From Hydrangea macrophylla (lineage: Eukaryota; Streptophyta; Magnoliopsida; Cornales; Hydrangeaceae): DNA of 64,000 bases. Of this stretch, positions 46,037 to 57,927 are shown piece after piece. A program made the translations under genes and the position numbers. The stretch is from assembly GCA_033977485.1 (NCBI GenBank), contig CM066998.1, positions 29,265,501 to 29,329,500 of the forward strand, in the 5' to 3' direction. The notes below the pieces were generated by a model that did no database searches, was not told where the DNA came from, and saw nothing but the letters and a program-made list of their open reading frames with translations. The first letter of the stretch is position 1; each line of letters opens with the position of its first letter.

Positions 46037-46937
46037 ATGGCATTGTACGATCCTGCTCAACTCACGGTTCGCCTGAACATTACAGATGGCGTGGAACAGA
46101 TCAATCTTTTTAGCTATGGCTTGGCCGAGCTGTTCACTCTTCTTATGTTGAGTTCATACGTGCTGCCATTGCCCATTGGGACCCGGTAAATAATGTCTTC
46201 AATTTTAACAGCCTGGAGATATGCCCCATGCTTGAGGAGTTCTGTGCTATTCTCGGCTTCGATCCGGACTCTAACCTGATTCTTCCTTCTGCTGATACTC
46301 CTAGTCCTACGCGAGGCTTGGTCGAATACTTGTACTGTTCTGCTATTATCTCCCGCCGACTAATTCATGGTAAGGTTCTTGACATTGCTTCCATCATTGC
46401 CCGGTATGCTAGTCATGGGAATGCTAGCATATATGATGCCACTCGCGGGGCCGCTCCGATGTTATGCATGACTTTGCGCTTTCTATTCTCGAGTACTTCC
46501 ATTGACTTGGTACACGTGTGCCTTGGGCTAAAATTGAGTAAGAACCTCATGGCCATGGTTCTGGGTAAAACTCTAAATCATTTGGATCGCGCTTCTAAAC
46601 AAGAAACTCTCCTTCGTTCTGGGGCGCCTTTGGTGTTACAGGCTTGGCTCTCGAGCGCCTTCAGTTATGGACCGGTAGTGTGCCGCCAGTTTACTTCCGC
46701 AGAGTCGTGCTTCATTCTCATTACACTTCTGCCGATTGGGTTAGCATGATGGGTGCTTTATCTGAGGCCAACATTTGTTGGATTATGGGGCGTTGGGGCC
46801 TCCATGCTGTGACCACTAGCCTCGGAGATTACCAGAGAGTGTGGTTGATGGGTCTGAGAGAGACTTCATTATATTATCCTCACCGATTGGCCAGACAGTA
46901 CGGGGTGAGTTTAAGAGGTCCCCTGGGGGTTTACTGA
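46037..46937 (+). pseudogene. Antisense DUF7745-like gene, frameshifted
   Basis: It starts at ATG 46037 (MALYDPAQLTVRLNI). After one frameshift near 46145 it continues FIRAAIAHWDPVNNVF and MLEEFCAILGFDPDSN, the W-D-P-x-x-x-x-F and P-x-L-E-E-F pattern I associate with the plant domain DUF7745. The open part 46228-46749 continues to RSGAPLVLQAWL; a second frameshift near 46645 leads to MGRWGLHAVTTSLGDYQRVW and a stop at about 46937. It follows the PMD gene by 350 bases on the same strand. The cellular role of the family is unknown to me. Family assignment is moderate; antisense placement is certain. Confidence 0.5.
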
Positions 46938-48059
46938 GAGGGTGGTCTTTGCTTCCAGAGTCAGAGCTATTACTATTGCTGCTTTCATTAGTGAATGGGC
47001 CTGCCGAGTAAAAGCCTACTTCTAAAGACCTTTGAAGAAATAAAAGACACAAAATAAAACTACACTTGACTGATTCTGCTTCTTTCCTCCAAGTGTCTTT
47101 TGTATTTGTGATTGCTTTCTGAAAGAACTTTTTGTGTTTTCATTTATCCCTGTTTATGTAATATTCGAAGTTTGTTTATCGGCGAAACTTGGTTACTTGG
47201 AGAACTTTAGTTTATGCATTTGGCTTTATGAAAATATTTGTAGTATGATTTTGATCAGATGTTTGCTTTTGGTACTTGTTTGGGCATTCTAGGACGATTT
47301 TAGGCTAACGAGGCAGGTAGCCGAAGTTTGCCCCTAGTTTGGGATATGGGATGTTGTGAGGTAAACGAGATAGATGACCGAAGTTTGCCCCTAGTTTAGA
47401 AGAGGTTCAGGCAAATGAGCGGGTGGCCAAAGTTTGCCCCTAGTGTGAAGGGTGATTTCCGGGTTATGGTAAGGACCGCGACTTTATTTCTCTCATACGC
47501 TCATAATTATGCATAGGCACCATTTAGGTGACCTAGCGAGCTCTTTTCTCTCTTTTGTTATTGCTCACTTTGGATTTAACTCTAATTTTTGCCTAGGTGT
47601 CCTTTCAGATTTTCGACCTAGCGAGCCATCCTTCTTTTCTCTTCTGAAAGTCTGCCTACGTACTCCAGAGCGGGGATCAGGTCCAACATAGTTTGGGCCA
47701 AAGCCTTGAAAGAAAATGGGTTGATTATGATGGTGTCGACCGAACCGATGCGGTTGCCTACGTATCCCCGAGTGGGAATCAGGTTGAGCGTCGTTCAGGG
47801 CGAGGCTTAAGAGGAATTGGACTATTTTTGTGGGTGAAGTGACCGAGCCGATGCGGTTGCCTACGTATCCCCGAGTGGGAATCAGGTCGAGCATAGTTTA
47901 GGGCAAAGTCTTGAAAGAAAAGGGGTTGGTTATGATGGTGTCGACTAAATCGATGCAGTTGCCTACGTATCCCCGAGTGGGAATCAGGTCGAGCATAGTT
48001 CAGGGCGAGGTTTGAAGCAATTGGGTCAAGCATAGTACTTTTTGAGGCGATCCATATTG
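46938..48059 (-). other. Modular 3' region of Element 2 between integrase and antisense genes
   Basis: Four copies of the GCCTACGTATCCCC module start at about 47654, 47755, 47859 and 47961 (about 102-bp spacing). Three polypurine-like motifs (GTTTGCCCCTAGT on the plus strand) lie at 47325-47445. A CCTAGCGAGC-containing segment (47530-47630) matches 6885-6995 and 7800-7850 of Element 1. 46938-47280 shows nothing recognisable. Confidence 0.75.
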
Positions 48060-49673
48060 ATTGGTTCTTTGAATTCGACACCGTCGAGGCCCATAAGATA
48101 GGTCGCTCCTCCGGAGAGGATAATTTTGACGATGTAAGGGCCAACCCATTTGGGTTTGAACTTCCCACGCGGGTCAAAGATCAAAGCTCATAGTTCCTTC
48201 AAGACAAGGTCACCCTTGACAATTTTTCTCGGACAAACTTTCTTGTTAAAAGCATGGGCTATCCTCTTTTGATAGATTCGGACGTGGTTGACTGCCACTA
48301 GGCACTTTTCATCTATGAGAGCCAATTCTTCATACCTTTCCCTTAACCAGTCAGATTATGAAATTTCACATTCCGCCATTACATGCAGGGATGCTAGTTC
48401 TATCTCGACCGGAAGTACTGCTTCCTTGTCATACACCAATGAAAAAGGAGTCACTCCCGTAGATGTCGTTATCAATGTTCTGTATCCCCAAAGCACAACT
48501 GGTAGTTTCTCGTGCCAGTCTTTGTAACTATCGACTGACTTCTGCAGTATAGCTTTGACATTCTTGTTTACAGCTTCAACTGCCCCATTAGTTTGCGGCC
48601 TGTATGGTGACGACTTGTGATAAGTGATTTTGTATTCCTCAAACAGATCCCTGACTTCTGCTTAGAAATGACTTCCGTTGTCTGAAATCTTTCCCTTAAC
48701 CAGTCAGATTATGAAATTTCACATTCCGCCATTACATGCAGGGATGGTAATTCTATCTCAACCGGAAGTACTGCTTCCATGCCATACACCAATGAATAAG
48801 GAGTCACTCCCGTAGACGTCGTTATCGATGTTCTGTATCCCCAGAGCACAAATGGTAGTTTCTTGTGCCAGTCTTTGTAACTATCGACTGACTTCTGCAG
48901 TATGGCCTTGACATTCTTGTTTACAGTTTCAACTGCCCCATTAGTTTGCAGCCTGTATGGTGATGACTTGTGATAAGTGATTTTGTATTCCTCAAACAGA
49001 TCTCTGACTTCTACTTTGAAATGACTTCCGTTGTCCGAAATGATCTCATGGGGGACTCCATAACGGCAAATGAGATTTCTCTTGATGAATTTGGCCACTT
49101 CCTTTACACCCAACTTGCTATAGGATGCGGCTTCTACCCATTTTGTGAAGTAGTCAATGGCCACCAAAATGTATCAATTCCTGTTTGAGGGCTTCAGAAC
49201 AGTTTCGCCAATGATATCGATTCCCCAAGTTGAGAATGGCCACGGGGAGGTCATACTATAGAGCAGAGATGGCGGTACATGCATCATGTGTGCATGGATC
49301 TGGCACTTGTGGCACCTTCTCATGTATTCGCAACAATCTTTTTCCAACATTGTCCAATAGTACCCTTGTCTTACAATCTTTTTGGTCATCATGTGACCGT
49401 TCATGTGTGGACCGCATACCCCTTCGTGTATTTCTTCCATCATCCTTCTGGCGCCCTTCCCAAACAAGCAAGTCAGGTTGTGACCATTGTACCCTTTCTT
49501 TAATAATTTTCCGCCGCAAATGATGAACTACTGCAAACCTTCGAATTGCTCTTTTATCTTTCTCAGTAGAGTCTTGGGGGTATGTTCCATTTTCTGTAAA
49601 GTTCCAGACATCTTGATACCATGGTGTTTCATTCTCTTCTTCTTCGATTGTAGCGATCATGCTAAATGACTGT
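48060..49673 (-). pseudogene. pol: Integrase of Element 2, with internal duplication
   Basis: On the minus strand the zinc-binding domain reads HEGVCGPHMNG ... RRCHKCQIH (49467-49320), then the DDE core: WGIDIIG (first Asp), IISDNGSHF (second Asp), QTNGAVETVNKN (Glu), then TPYSLVYGMEAVLPVEIELP. The C-terminal tail lies at 48320-48060 (PRKI and DPRGKFKPKW-like). All three catalytic residues are visible. A frameshift lies near 49500 and a stop near 49171. A 353-bp block is repeated (48337-48689 and 48690-49042), so the core after the second Asp is read twice. It is not functional as it stands. Confidence 0.88.
48337..49042. repeat. 353-bp direct tandem duplication in the integrase core
   Basis: Copy 1 is 48337-48689 and copy 2 is 48690-49042, joined at GAAAT/CTTTCCC. 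The copies differ at roughly 4-5% by eye, so the duplication is not very recent, or arose by exchange with a related element. It covers the segment from ISDNG to past ECEISQ. Confidence 0.85.
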
Positions 49674-50343
49674 TCATATCTTTGCTCGATTACCAAAGGC
49701 ATCATTTTTACCCGCTACAGGGATTTTGATCATAGAGGCTAGGGTAGCTAATGAATTTGCTAACTGGTTCTCTTCTCTGGATAGGTAAAAGAATGTTATG
49801 CTCTTGAACTGTTTCATGAGTCCATCGAGATGGTCATAGTAGGGCTTCAACCTTTCTTCTTTCACCTTCCATTCTCCTCTGGCTTGTGACACAATGAGAT
49901 GTGAATCTTTGAAGGCATCCAACTTCTGAACTCTCAATTCTTTGGCCGCTTCCATCCCCAGAATGCATGCCTCGTATTCAGCAATGTTGTTGGTGGAGTG
50001 ATAATTGAGCTTGACTACCAGTGGGGTGTGGTCCACATTTGGCGATACCAGGATCATACCTACTCCGTATCCTTTCATGTTGGCTGCCCCATCAAAGTAC
50101 AACTTCCACTATTCTTCTTTTATTTCCATGATATTCTCGTTCGGGAATGGGAAGTCTCCATTTTCTTCGGAATCAACAGCGTGTTCTGCAAGATGCTCAG
50201 CTATAGTTCTCCCTTTTACCGATTTGCTTGTCACATACTTCATATCGAATTCAGATAGTAGGAGTAGCCAATGGGCTATACGACCGGTCAGGGCGGGTTT
50301 TTCGAGGAGGTATTTTAGAGGATCCATGCAGGATATGAGCATA
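49674..50343 (-). pseudogene. pol: RNase H end and archaeal-like RNase H of Element 2
   Basis: 50330-50109 finishes the first RNase H (DPLKYLLEKPALTGRIAHWL, then FDMKYVTSKSVKGRTIAEHL). 50102-49674 is the second, archaeal-like RNase H that marks the Tat/Ogre lineage: YFDGAANMKGYGVGMILVSP, NNIAEYEACILGMEAAKEL, and a final SREENQLANSLATLASM. Asp, Glu and Asp of the active site are present. A stop near 50105 separates the two. The upper border is the solo LTR. Confidence 0.88.
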
Positions 50344-50348
50344 ATTGG
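50344..50348. repeat. Target-site duplication, left copy (solo LTR)
   Basis: ATTGG before TGTAACACTTG; the same five bases follow at 53563-53567. Confidence 0.88.
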
Positions 50349-50699
50349 TGTAACACTTGTAATTTTCTGTATTGGACCCACTATATTATTATATTATTAT
50401 TTTAATTACGTAACGGTATGGATGTGTTGTATTATTACCATATAGCCTGTAGTAACCATACCGACTCGATCATAATAAGATTTAACTTAGTCCCGTACCT
50501 GGACCTGGACATTAGAAATAATACCAATTTGCACGTACTTCGAGACCAACACGCATACCGAGGTAGTGGCATACAACCCAAGGTGGGCCCACATGGTCGG
50601 CCATGTGGCAACCATATGCCACCCTCTTGGACACATGTCCACTTAATGGACACATGTCCTAAGCATGCAACATGCAAAGGACACCTAGCACATGGAAAT

Positions 50700-50710
50700 T
50701 CTATATAAAC
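50700..50710 (+). promoter_or_regulatory. TATA box of solo LTR T2
   Basis: TCTATATAAAC followed after about 25 bases by CACACTACACTCTC, a plausible initiation region. It sets the orientation of the solo LTR as plus. Confidence 0.6.
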
Positions 50711-50999
50711 AAGCACATTCACACACTACACTCTCTTAGTTAGATCACAATCTGAATTTTTGGAGAGAAAATTAGGACTTGGGTGGTTCATGAGAAAAAG
50801 AGAGAAGAAATAGAAAGTTAGAAGGAGAAGAAGTTCACTAGTGAAGTTGAGTTCAAGCTCCATCAAGCTCAAATCAATAATCCAAGCTTAGTTTCAAGTT
50901 GTTGTTAGTAATTGTGAGTAATCTAACTCAATTTAGAACCCATATAATATTTACTAATGTTTAGTAGCAGTTTGATGTTGTTGTGTTGAAGTTTTCATG

Positions 51000-51760
51000 A
51001 CATGCAAGACAAATCCATAAATCTGAGAAACTGAAACTCTCAGCAGAACATAGTTTAGTAAAATGAATGTTTTGTCCAGCTCAAAAATCTGAATTAAGCT
51101 AGGTTTTTTTGTGGTAAAGGGTAACGCATATATCTACAAATAACTCTTTTATAGCTCAGTCTAGAAATCACTCCTTCATGGGTGAAATGCATGTACAACG
51201 CAGTGTTATAAACCTGGGAAAACAGAAACTTCCAGCAGAATGTAGTTTAGTAAAATGAATGTTTTGTGCAGCTCAAAAATCCGAATTAAGCTAGGTTTTT
51301 TTGTGGTAAAATCTAACTCATTTATCTACAAATAACTATTTTGTAGTTCATTCTAGAAATCAATCCTTCATGGGTGAAATGTATGTGCAACGCAGTGTTA
51401 TAAATTTGAGAAACTGAAACTTTCAGCAGAACATAGTTTAGTAAAATGAATGTTTTATGCAGCACAAAAATGAGAATTAAGCTAGGTTTTTTTGTGAAGA
51501 AAGATAACTCATTTATCTACAAATAATCCTTCTATAGCTTAGTCTAAAACCACTCCTTCATAGGTGAAATTCACGTACAATGCAGTGTTATAAATCTGGG
51601 ACAGAACAGTCCGAGATATAAGAAATGTCTTGTAAAATAAATATTTTGAGTAGCTCAAAAATGTAATTGAAGTTAGATTTTTTTTGTACATGAAGATAAT
51701 CCTATTATCTACAATGTTTTAGTTTTGAGTTTGATCTACAAAGCAATTTATCATGCCCAA
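51000..51760. repeat. About 191-bp tandem repeat, four units, in solo LTR T2
   Basis: TAGTTTAGTAAAATGAATG recurs at 51051, 51243 and 51434, with a diverged fourth copy near 51629; each is followed by GCTAGGTTTTTTTGTG or a variant and a segment ending ACTCCTTCAT or similar. Confidence 0.85.
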
Positions 51761-52299
51761 ATAAATCTTGTTATTTCAGTCAACACAGTGAAAATATATC
51801 CTGGCAGAATGTACAACTTTTCATATGATGTTTTGTTTATGTATGGTGTTGATTGTTGATGCTAGTTTTCCGGTACCTGTGTTGTTATGAAAATCTCATG
51901 CTATGGTAGTGCTATCGAGTAGATAAGTATAAGGGTTTCATCTACATGTTTACTGGTATCAAATCTTTGTTATGTGATCCATGTCTACATGATTATGTTT
52001 TCGCTGTTAAGGTGATAAATGCACGTTTTACGATGTTATTGATCAGAATAGTTAATGCATGCCATGTTAATAATAAAGAGGAATGAAAGTAGATTTACAT
52101 GTGAGTATTGATAGTGGACACACGTACATTTCATGACATGTGTCAGTATGCGTTGCATGAGAGAAAGAAGTGTTTGATGAGGATGTGAATGAGATGAGAT
52201 AGATGAATGTGAAAGAGATGTGAATATTGGATCCGATGGATCAACGGCTGACGAGCCGGGTGGACATGGATGGTTAGAGTTCCTAGCGCGCCTCTCGCC

Positions 52300-52490
52300 G
52301 TTGAAGACGTCCGGTGATGCGCATACGTGGTTGAAGACGTCCCATGTATCGTTGAAGACGTCTGGCTAGTGCTCGAATATACTTCTCAGCCGAGTAGACG
52401 ACCGGTGAGAGTATACACATGGTTGAAGACGTCCCATGTGCCAGTTCCATTATTTACAGATAGTGTGAGCCGTGAAGACGTCCGGCGGCC
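52300..52490. repeat. GAAGACGTCC short repeats in solo LTR T2
   Basis: GTTGAAGACGTC occurs several times (from about 52300, 52330, 52352, 52422), mostly followed by CCATGT or CGGTG, plus variants at 52395 and 52472. AGACGTC contains the palindrome GACGTC, which includes an ACGT core known in plant bZIP sites. Confidence 0.7.
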
Positions 52491-53562
52491 TATCAAGGGA
52501 ATAAGTATGAATCGGCTTTTATAGCATGTTATCATCCTTGATGTACCACGTGTTGTCAAGTGGATGAGAAAGTTGAATGATGAGATTGAGTTAATGAGTA
52601 AAATGGTTTGGTTCGAAATGATTTGGTGTTGGAAAGGTTTGGTTTTGAAATGAAATGGTTTTTAAAAGTATTTGTTTTGAAACGCAAGTGTCTTTGAAAA
52701 GGGTTGGGAGTAAGTCGCATCGGTCACGCATTTGCACGCACGAGGATAAAATAAGGAGAATGTATTCTATGATGTTATGTATATCCGTCTACGCATCAGC
52801 ATGACGTGTTCGACCAAGAGACTATTAATATCCCGCACACTTGTTCTAAGGATCATCAGTGATGTGTTCAATCAAGCGGTTCTTTGTCGAGTGTTGTTCG
52901 TTCTTGACCGGTAAATGCGTTTGGAGTTAATTCTTCTTTCAGTCAATGTCGTTGGTCAGTTCAGTTCTGGGTTAAGTTTCAAAAGGAATGATTGGGTTTA
53001 AACAAGGCATAGTTTTGAGAATAAGAAAAGATTAATGAGACATAGTTTGAGAATAAGAAGAAATGAAGAGTAACTTACCTTGGTGGTGGTAACCTTAAGG
53101 GGACCCTCACTTAGCTTAACCGCTAACAGCTTTTCATGCCGCTGGACCTTCCACGTCCAGCCTTTGCAGGTTCAGACGGAACCGACCGCTATCAAGATGC
53201 GGACTTTACTACTAAAGACTATGCTGGTGAAGATTACTATGAGGAAAGCTATGGTTTCACCAGCTGAAGATCTTAGAGCTGCTCTCTATCATAATTACGT
53301 TATTAATATGTTTAATGATGTAATAGTTTAGCTGGACTTATAATATGTATCTTTTGGTTATCTTTGGGCTTGTAATATACTACTGATGTAAGACTTGAAT
53401 GTTTTAGTTTCTTGCTTCCGCTGAACATAGTCATCTTCCCATGTTATGTTATGGTTATAAGCATGTTTGGACAATCAGGTGACACTCACAAACCAGTCAC
53501 GTGTCTACGAACCCATGAAGGAAATTTATTTTTCCCTATTTTTGGTACTTCGGGGCGTGACA

Positions 53563-53567
53563 ATTGG
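53563..53567. repeat. Target-site duplication, right copy (solo LTR)
   Basis: ATTGG directly after CGTGACA; equals 50344-50348. Confidence 0.88.
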
Positions 53568-55031
53568 AAAGGCCAGCATGTAGTGCCTTAATTGGCGGGT
53601 GCACCAGACTAAGGCACAACATGTTTTTTTAAGGGTAGAGTAATTGAGCTCATACCCAGTCATCCTTTTGGAAATGTAATATATGGCTTTTTAAGAGTGG
53701 CTTTCTTCCCCTTCTTGGGCCAACATGCACCCTATGGCATTTTCGGAGATAGATAGGTAAAGAAATAAAGGTTTGTGAGGAGTGGGTGGTGAAAGGACAG
53801 GCAGTTTTTGAAGGTAAGCTTTTATTTTATCATATGCGGCTTGGCATTGGTCATCCCATTGAAACTTTTCTCCTTTCCTCAGTAACCGGAACAAGGGATC
53901 ACATGTAGTTGTGAGCTTAGAAATAAAGCGGCTGATGAATTGGATCCTTCCGAGGAATCCCCACACTTTTTTCTCATTCTGTGGCGGCACCATTTCTACA
54001 TTTGCCTTGATTTTGGAGGGATTGACCTCTATCCCTCTTTGTGTAATGAGAAAACCTAGGAGCTTACCAGAGGTCACACCAAAAGTGCATTTCTTCAGAT
54101 TCAGCCTCATCTTGTACCTGCGCAATCTTTCAAAAAACTTCTCCAGTGCCACCAAGTGCCTTTCTCTATCCTTGGATTTCACGATCATGTCATCTACATA
54201 TACCTCCACCTCTTTGTGAATCATGTCATGCAGCAGAGTGGTGGCGGCTCTTTGGTAGGTTGCTCCAGTGTTCTTGAGTCCGAAAGGCATCACCCTATAA
54301 TAGTAGGTCCCTTAAGGTGTGGTAAATGTCGTCCTTTCTTGATCTTCTGGTGCCATTAGAATCTGATTGTACCCCGAAAAGCCATCCATGAATGATAGTA
54401 GCTCATGTACTGCGGTGTTATCTACCAAGACATCGATGTGGGAAAGCGAGAAGTCATCCTTTGGGTTGGCTTTGTTTAGATAACGGAAGTCAACACACAC
54501 TCGAACATTTTCGTCCTTCTTGGGGACTGGCACGATGTTTGCAACCCATTCTGGATACTCTATAACAATGTTGAACCCCGCCTTGAACTGTTTTTCTACC
54601 TCTTCTTTGACCTTCAGTGCCCATTCCAATCTCATGCACCTCAGTTTCTGCTTGACAGGTTTAGAATTAGGGATGAAGGGAATACGATGTTGGACAATGT
54701 CGGGGTCGACCCCAGGCATGTCCTCGTAAAACCAAGCAAAAACATCTTTGAATTCTTTTAGCATGAGAGTTAATTTTTCTTTTTCTTCTTTATTAAGCAT
54801 TGTGCCAATTTGCACAATTTGTGGATTATCTTTTTCACCTAGGTTAATTTGTAAAGTATCTTCGATTATTTCATAGGCATGTGGTTTTTCAATTAGTTGT
54901 TTAAGTTTAATTGGGAGATCCTCGGAGGGATCTGTGCATTCACAAGTATTAGACACGGAGGAGTAAACAGAACCGTCTTTCATTTCATTCATAACAGGTG
55001 GAGTGATTACATCACACATTGGTGGGCTCAC
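53568..55031 (-). pseudogene. pol: Reverse transcriptase and RNase H start of Element 2
   Basis: 55031-54312 gives the RT fingers and palm: PEWVANIVPVPKKDENVRVC, VDFRYLNKANPKDDF, SFMDGFSGYNQILMAPED. A TAA in place of the usual Trp codon (before GTYYYRVMPFGL) interrupts at about 54312. 54293-53691 continues with MPFGLKNTGATYQRAA, the catalytic VYVDDMIVKS and the thumb (GFLGRIQFISRFISKL), into RNase H (PLFLYLSISENAIGCMLAQE). Another stop lies near 53690, and the frame runs on to the solo LTR at 53562. The upstream part (55031-54850) is an acidic linker. Confidence 0.9.
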
Positions 55032-56133
55032 AGCAGCCGACTTCGGTAAAGACTTGATAATAGGAAGTACAGACTCCCGGGGAATTGGGGATAGGGAGAC
55101 ACAGACAGATGACTCTACAGCCTAGTTGCTCAGACCCTCCTCAGTTGGCATGATTTGATCATCTTGGCTCGTGGCCCTCTTTCCTTCCTTTTCTTCAGCG
55201 AGCTCCTCCCACATCTTCTCGATGGCTTTAGTGTCTAGGTACTTCAACCTGTCCTCCTTTGGGGTTTTCACAACTTCTTTGGGATAGAATGGATTTCACA
55301 AGTCCTCTGGGTTTTCACAACCTGTCAACCTTTTTATCCTTTGATCTGAGGGAACTCATGAATCCCTTCTTGGCGTCGGCCCAATCCCATTCCAAGAAAG
55401 TAGTTCATTTTAAGGACGATATTGACCACCGCAGAGTGGACCTCGGGGAACCTTCTCCATCACTAACCATATGGATCGTTTCCATGAAGAATCCTCTAAT
55501 TTCTCCTTCTTCTAGTTCAGGTATTTGGATTTCAAAGACGGGAGCATAGCTTGGAAAGGCCTTATTTCCCCAACTGTTGCCGAGGATGATTTTCACCTCT
55601 TTTTCATGAATATATTTGATCATTTGGTGCACGGTAGATGATACCGCTTTTTTGACATACAGCCAGGGCCTCCCAATCAGTAAGTTGAATGATGCAGGTA
55701 TATCCATAACTTGAAAGAGTTCAGTGCTGACCAAAGACCCTACCCGGATTTGGAGAGAAACAATCCCCATCACCTTTCTCTTGGTGTTATCGTAGGCCCT
55801 CACAGATTGCACAGATGGTATGATATCAAGGATGTTGACCCCTAAGGTAGTGGCAGTTCTTAGAGCACAAACATTTAAGGCAGAGCCTGTATCGACCAGA
55901 AAGAATGGCATCTGCTGCCCCTTGCATCCGACAGTGATGTATAGAGCTTTGTTATGTACAGATCCTTCTGGTAGCAAATCCTCATTAGAGATGGTGATGA
56001 CCGGATCAGGGGTAAGTGTACTTAAGAAAGCCACCATATCTTCCGGTCCAGCATCAATGGGGACCTCAATTCCAGCCAAGGCATTCAATACGACTTGTCT
56101 GTGCCTGTAAGATGTTACCATGATGTTCGACAT
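55032..56133 (-). pseudogene. pol: Aspartic protease region of Element 2
   Basis: 56133-55405 is open for 242 codons and includes MPFFLVDTGSALNVCALRTA, the DTG active site, then IPASFNLLIGRPWLYVKKAV, the usual ILG-like second motif (here LIGRPW). The DTG motif is intact, unlike the DLG form of the Athila units. 55404-55032 is a linker with frame changes near 55380. It would process Gag-Pol in the particle. Confidence 0.88.
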
Positions 56134-57927
56134 CTAGAGATGTGCTTGAGTTTTCTTCAACTGCTTTATCAATTCGTTGTCCTCTTCGATGACCTCGTCC
56201 ATTTTTCCTTTCCCCTTATCCTTGACTTACCCTTTCTCCATGGTTTCCATGACCGGTTGTGGAGGTTGATAATGGCGACCCAGCCTAGTCAGATGATTAA
56301 TCTCGGTAGGAGTAGGTCCTTCCACAGTCCTATCTTCTTTGAACCACTCGTAATCTGTTCCTAAAAACAATTTTTCTGGCTCATCCCATATAGAGGCATC
56401 ACTTTTTTTGTTAAGATCGTACCATTTGAGATCTACTGCCCCTAAATCATGTTCTTCCACGAAGAATAAATCTTGTTCATCGTCTAACTGTTGCTACCAC
56501 CCATCATATTCTCCTTCAATTAGATAGACTTTTGTAGAATTCGGGATGTCAATGTGGACTAAGGGAAGTCCTATGGGGATTATGAGGGTAGAAGGATCGA
56601 AAGTAGTGTGGTCATATTCAATGGGGCTAATATTTTGGTGGTTCAGTAGGGGATTTTGGGTAACATGTGGCTGCTTGGGAGGGGGCTCAATGATATTCTG
56701 GTCAATGAGGTCTTGGATGTCATGGCGAAGGCGCATGCAATCATCGGTGTTGTGGCCAGGGGTTTGGTGGTAGGTGCATCTTTTGGACATATCACAATTG
56801 GGTGGTAGCAGGGTATTTTAAGGCTGAAGGAGTTTAAGGTGGCCTTTTTTGAGGAGGCAGTCTAAGGTTGAGGAAAGTGAGATTTCTAGCTTGGCGAAAT
56901 TATGAGGGTACTTTTTCTGGAAAGGGCGATTAGAGGAGTTAGCTTGATTAGTGGATTGGTATGGCCAAGGAGGGTATGCCATGGGTTGACTGCTAAGAGC
57001 ATTGACATCCGGGGGGTTGCGTGAGTAGCTGGGCCTTTTTGGATGACTTGGAGGCTCTTCTTTCTTAATCTTCCCTTCCCTGATTGCATCTTCAATTCGA
57101 AACCTGACTTCAAATAAATTTTCGAAGGTCGAGATGGATTGATAGAACAGTTTCTCATGATAGAGCAGCTGCAAATTTCGGATTAACATCCTTACCTATT
57201 CCTTCTCAACCGGTCAGTGGGTCATCTAAGCCACTTTATTTCTCCATCTGCTTAAAAAAGTGGCGAAGGATTCATTGTTGTTTTGCCGAGTAGTTTCCAA
57301 ATCCCTGATTGTGACATCCAACTCTTGATTATAGGAATAGTGATCAATGAAGACGATGTCTTCCCATGCCCGAGTTTTGGAAGCTTCCAAGGTAAGGAAC
57401 CATGATAGTGCAGACTTTGCGAGAGTTTACGGGAATAGCATCGCAATGTGCTCATGAGTACAGCCCATTGATTGAAAGATGCTCATATATAGCTTCACAT
57501 GACTCTTCAGATTTCCAGTTCCATCAGAACGATCAATGGCAGGCATCTTGAATTTTTCTGGCAGTTTTAGCTTAACAGGTTCGAAGAGCCCCTCCAGGTC
57601 TAGCATGTAGTCATCAACCCCTTTGCTTTTCCTCAATACACTTTCTAGCTTGTCAACTTAATCCATTTTCTCTTGGAACTTCTTCTCATATACAGGCGAT
57701 GGGACTCCTTGAAACCAATCTTCTTCCACATTATTCTTAGGGGGTGGTACAAACACTGGCGATGGAGGTGGCACGAAACCTGGTGGTGAAGGGAACCCAA
57801 GCGGATATTGCGGCTACTGCTATTTCAATTCTTTAATAAACCTCAAGACTTGGGCCAGGCTGTCGGACTGCTGGCTTAAGGTGGCTCCAACCTCAGTGAC
57901 CTTGTTTTCCAACTCTTCTTGATTCAT
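56134..57927 (-). pseudogene. gag: Gag of Element 2
   Basis: It starts with ATG at 57925-57927 (MNQEELENKVTEVG-like). Stops follow after about 35 codons in a proline-rich segment. 57636-57427 has the gag core (KSKGVDDYMLDLEGLFEP, SMGCTHEHIAMLFP), 57455-57252 continues in another frame after a small deletion, and 57189-56818 reaches FRIEDAIREGKIKKEE. The Cys/His motif CTYHQTPGHNTDDC is at 56780-56735. 56460-56227 is an acidic C-terminal part (DASIWDEPEKLFLGTDYEW) that Element 1 lacks. Confidence 0.85.

Larger units (their letters stand above)
50349..53562 (+). mobile_element. Solo LTR, Tekay/Del-like (T2), nested in Element 2
   Basis: This 3214-bp insertion starts TGTAACACTTG, ends CGGGGCGTGACA and is flanked by ATTGG on both sides. 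No primer site, polypurine tract or internal domain is present. A plus-strand TATA box (50700-50710) about 350 bp in fits an LTR read on the plus strand. It contains a 191-bp repeat (51000-51760) and GAAGACGTCC reiterations (52300-52490). The host RNase H frame continues across it. The small plus-strand ORFs inside have no recognisable product. It arose by recombination between the two LTRs of a former full element. Confidence 0.85.

Noticed and set aside
50418..50722. Overlapping ORFs on both strands of about 95 codons in solo LTR T2
   Set aside because: They lie in U3 around the TATA box, overlap each other completely and have no recognisable domain.
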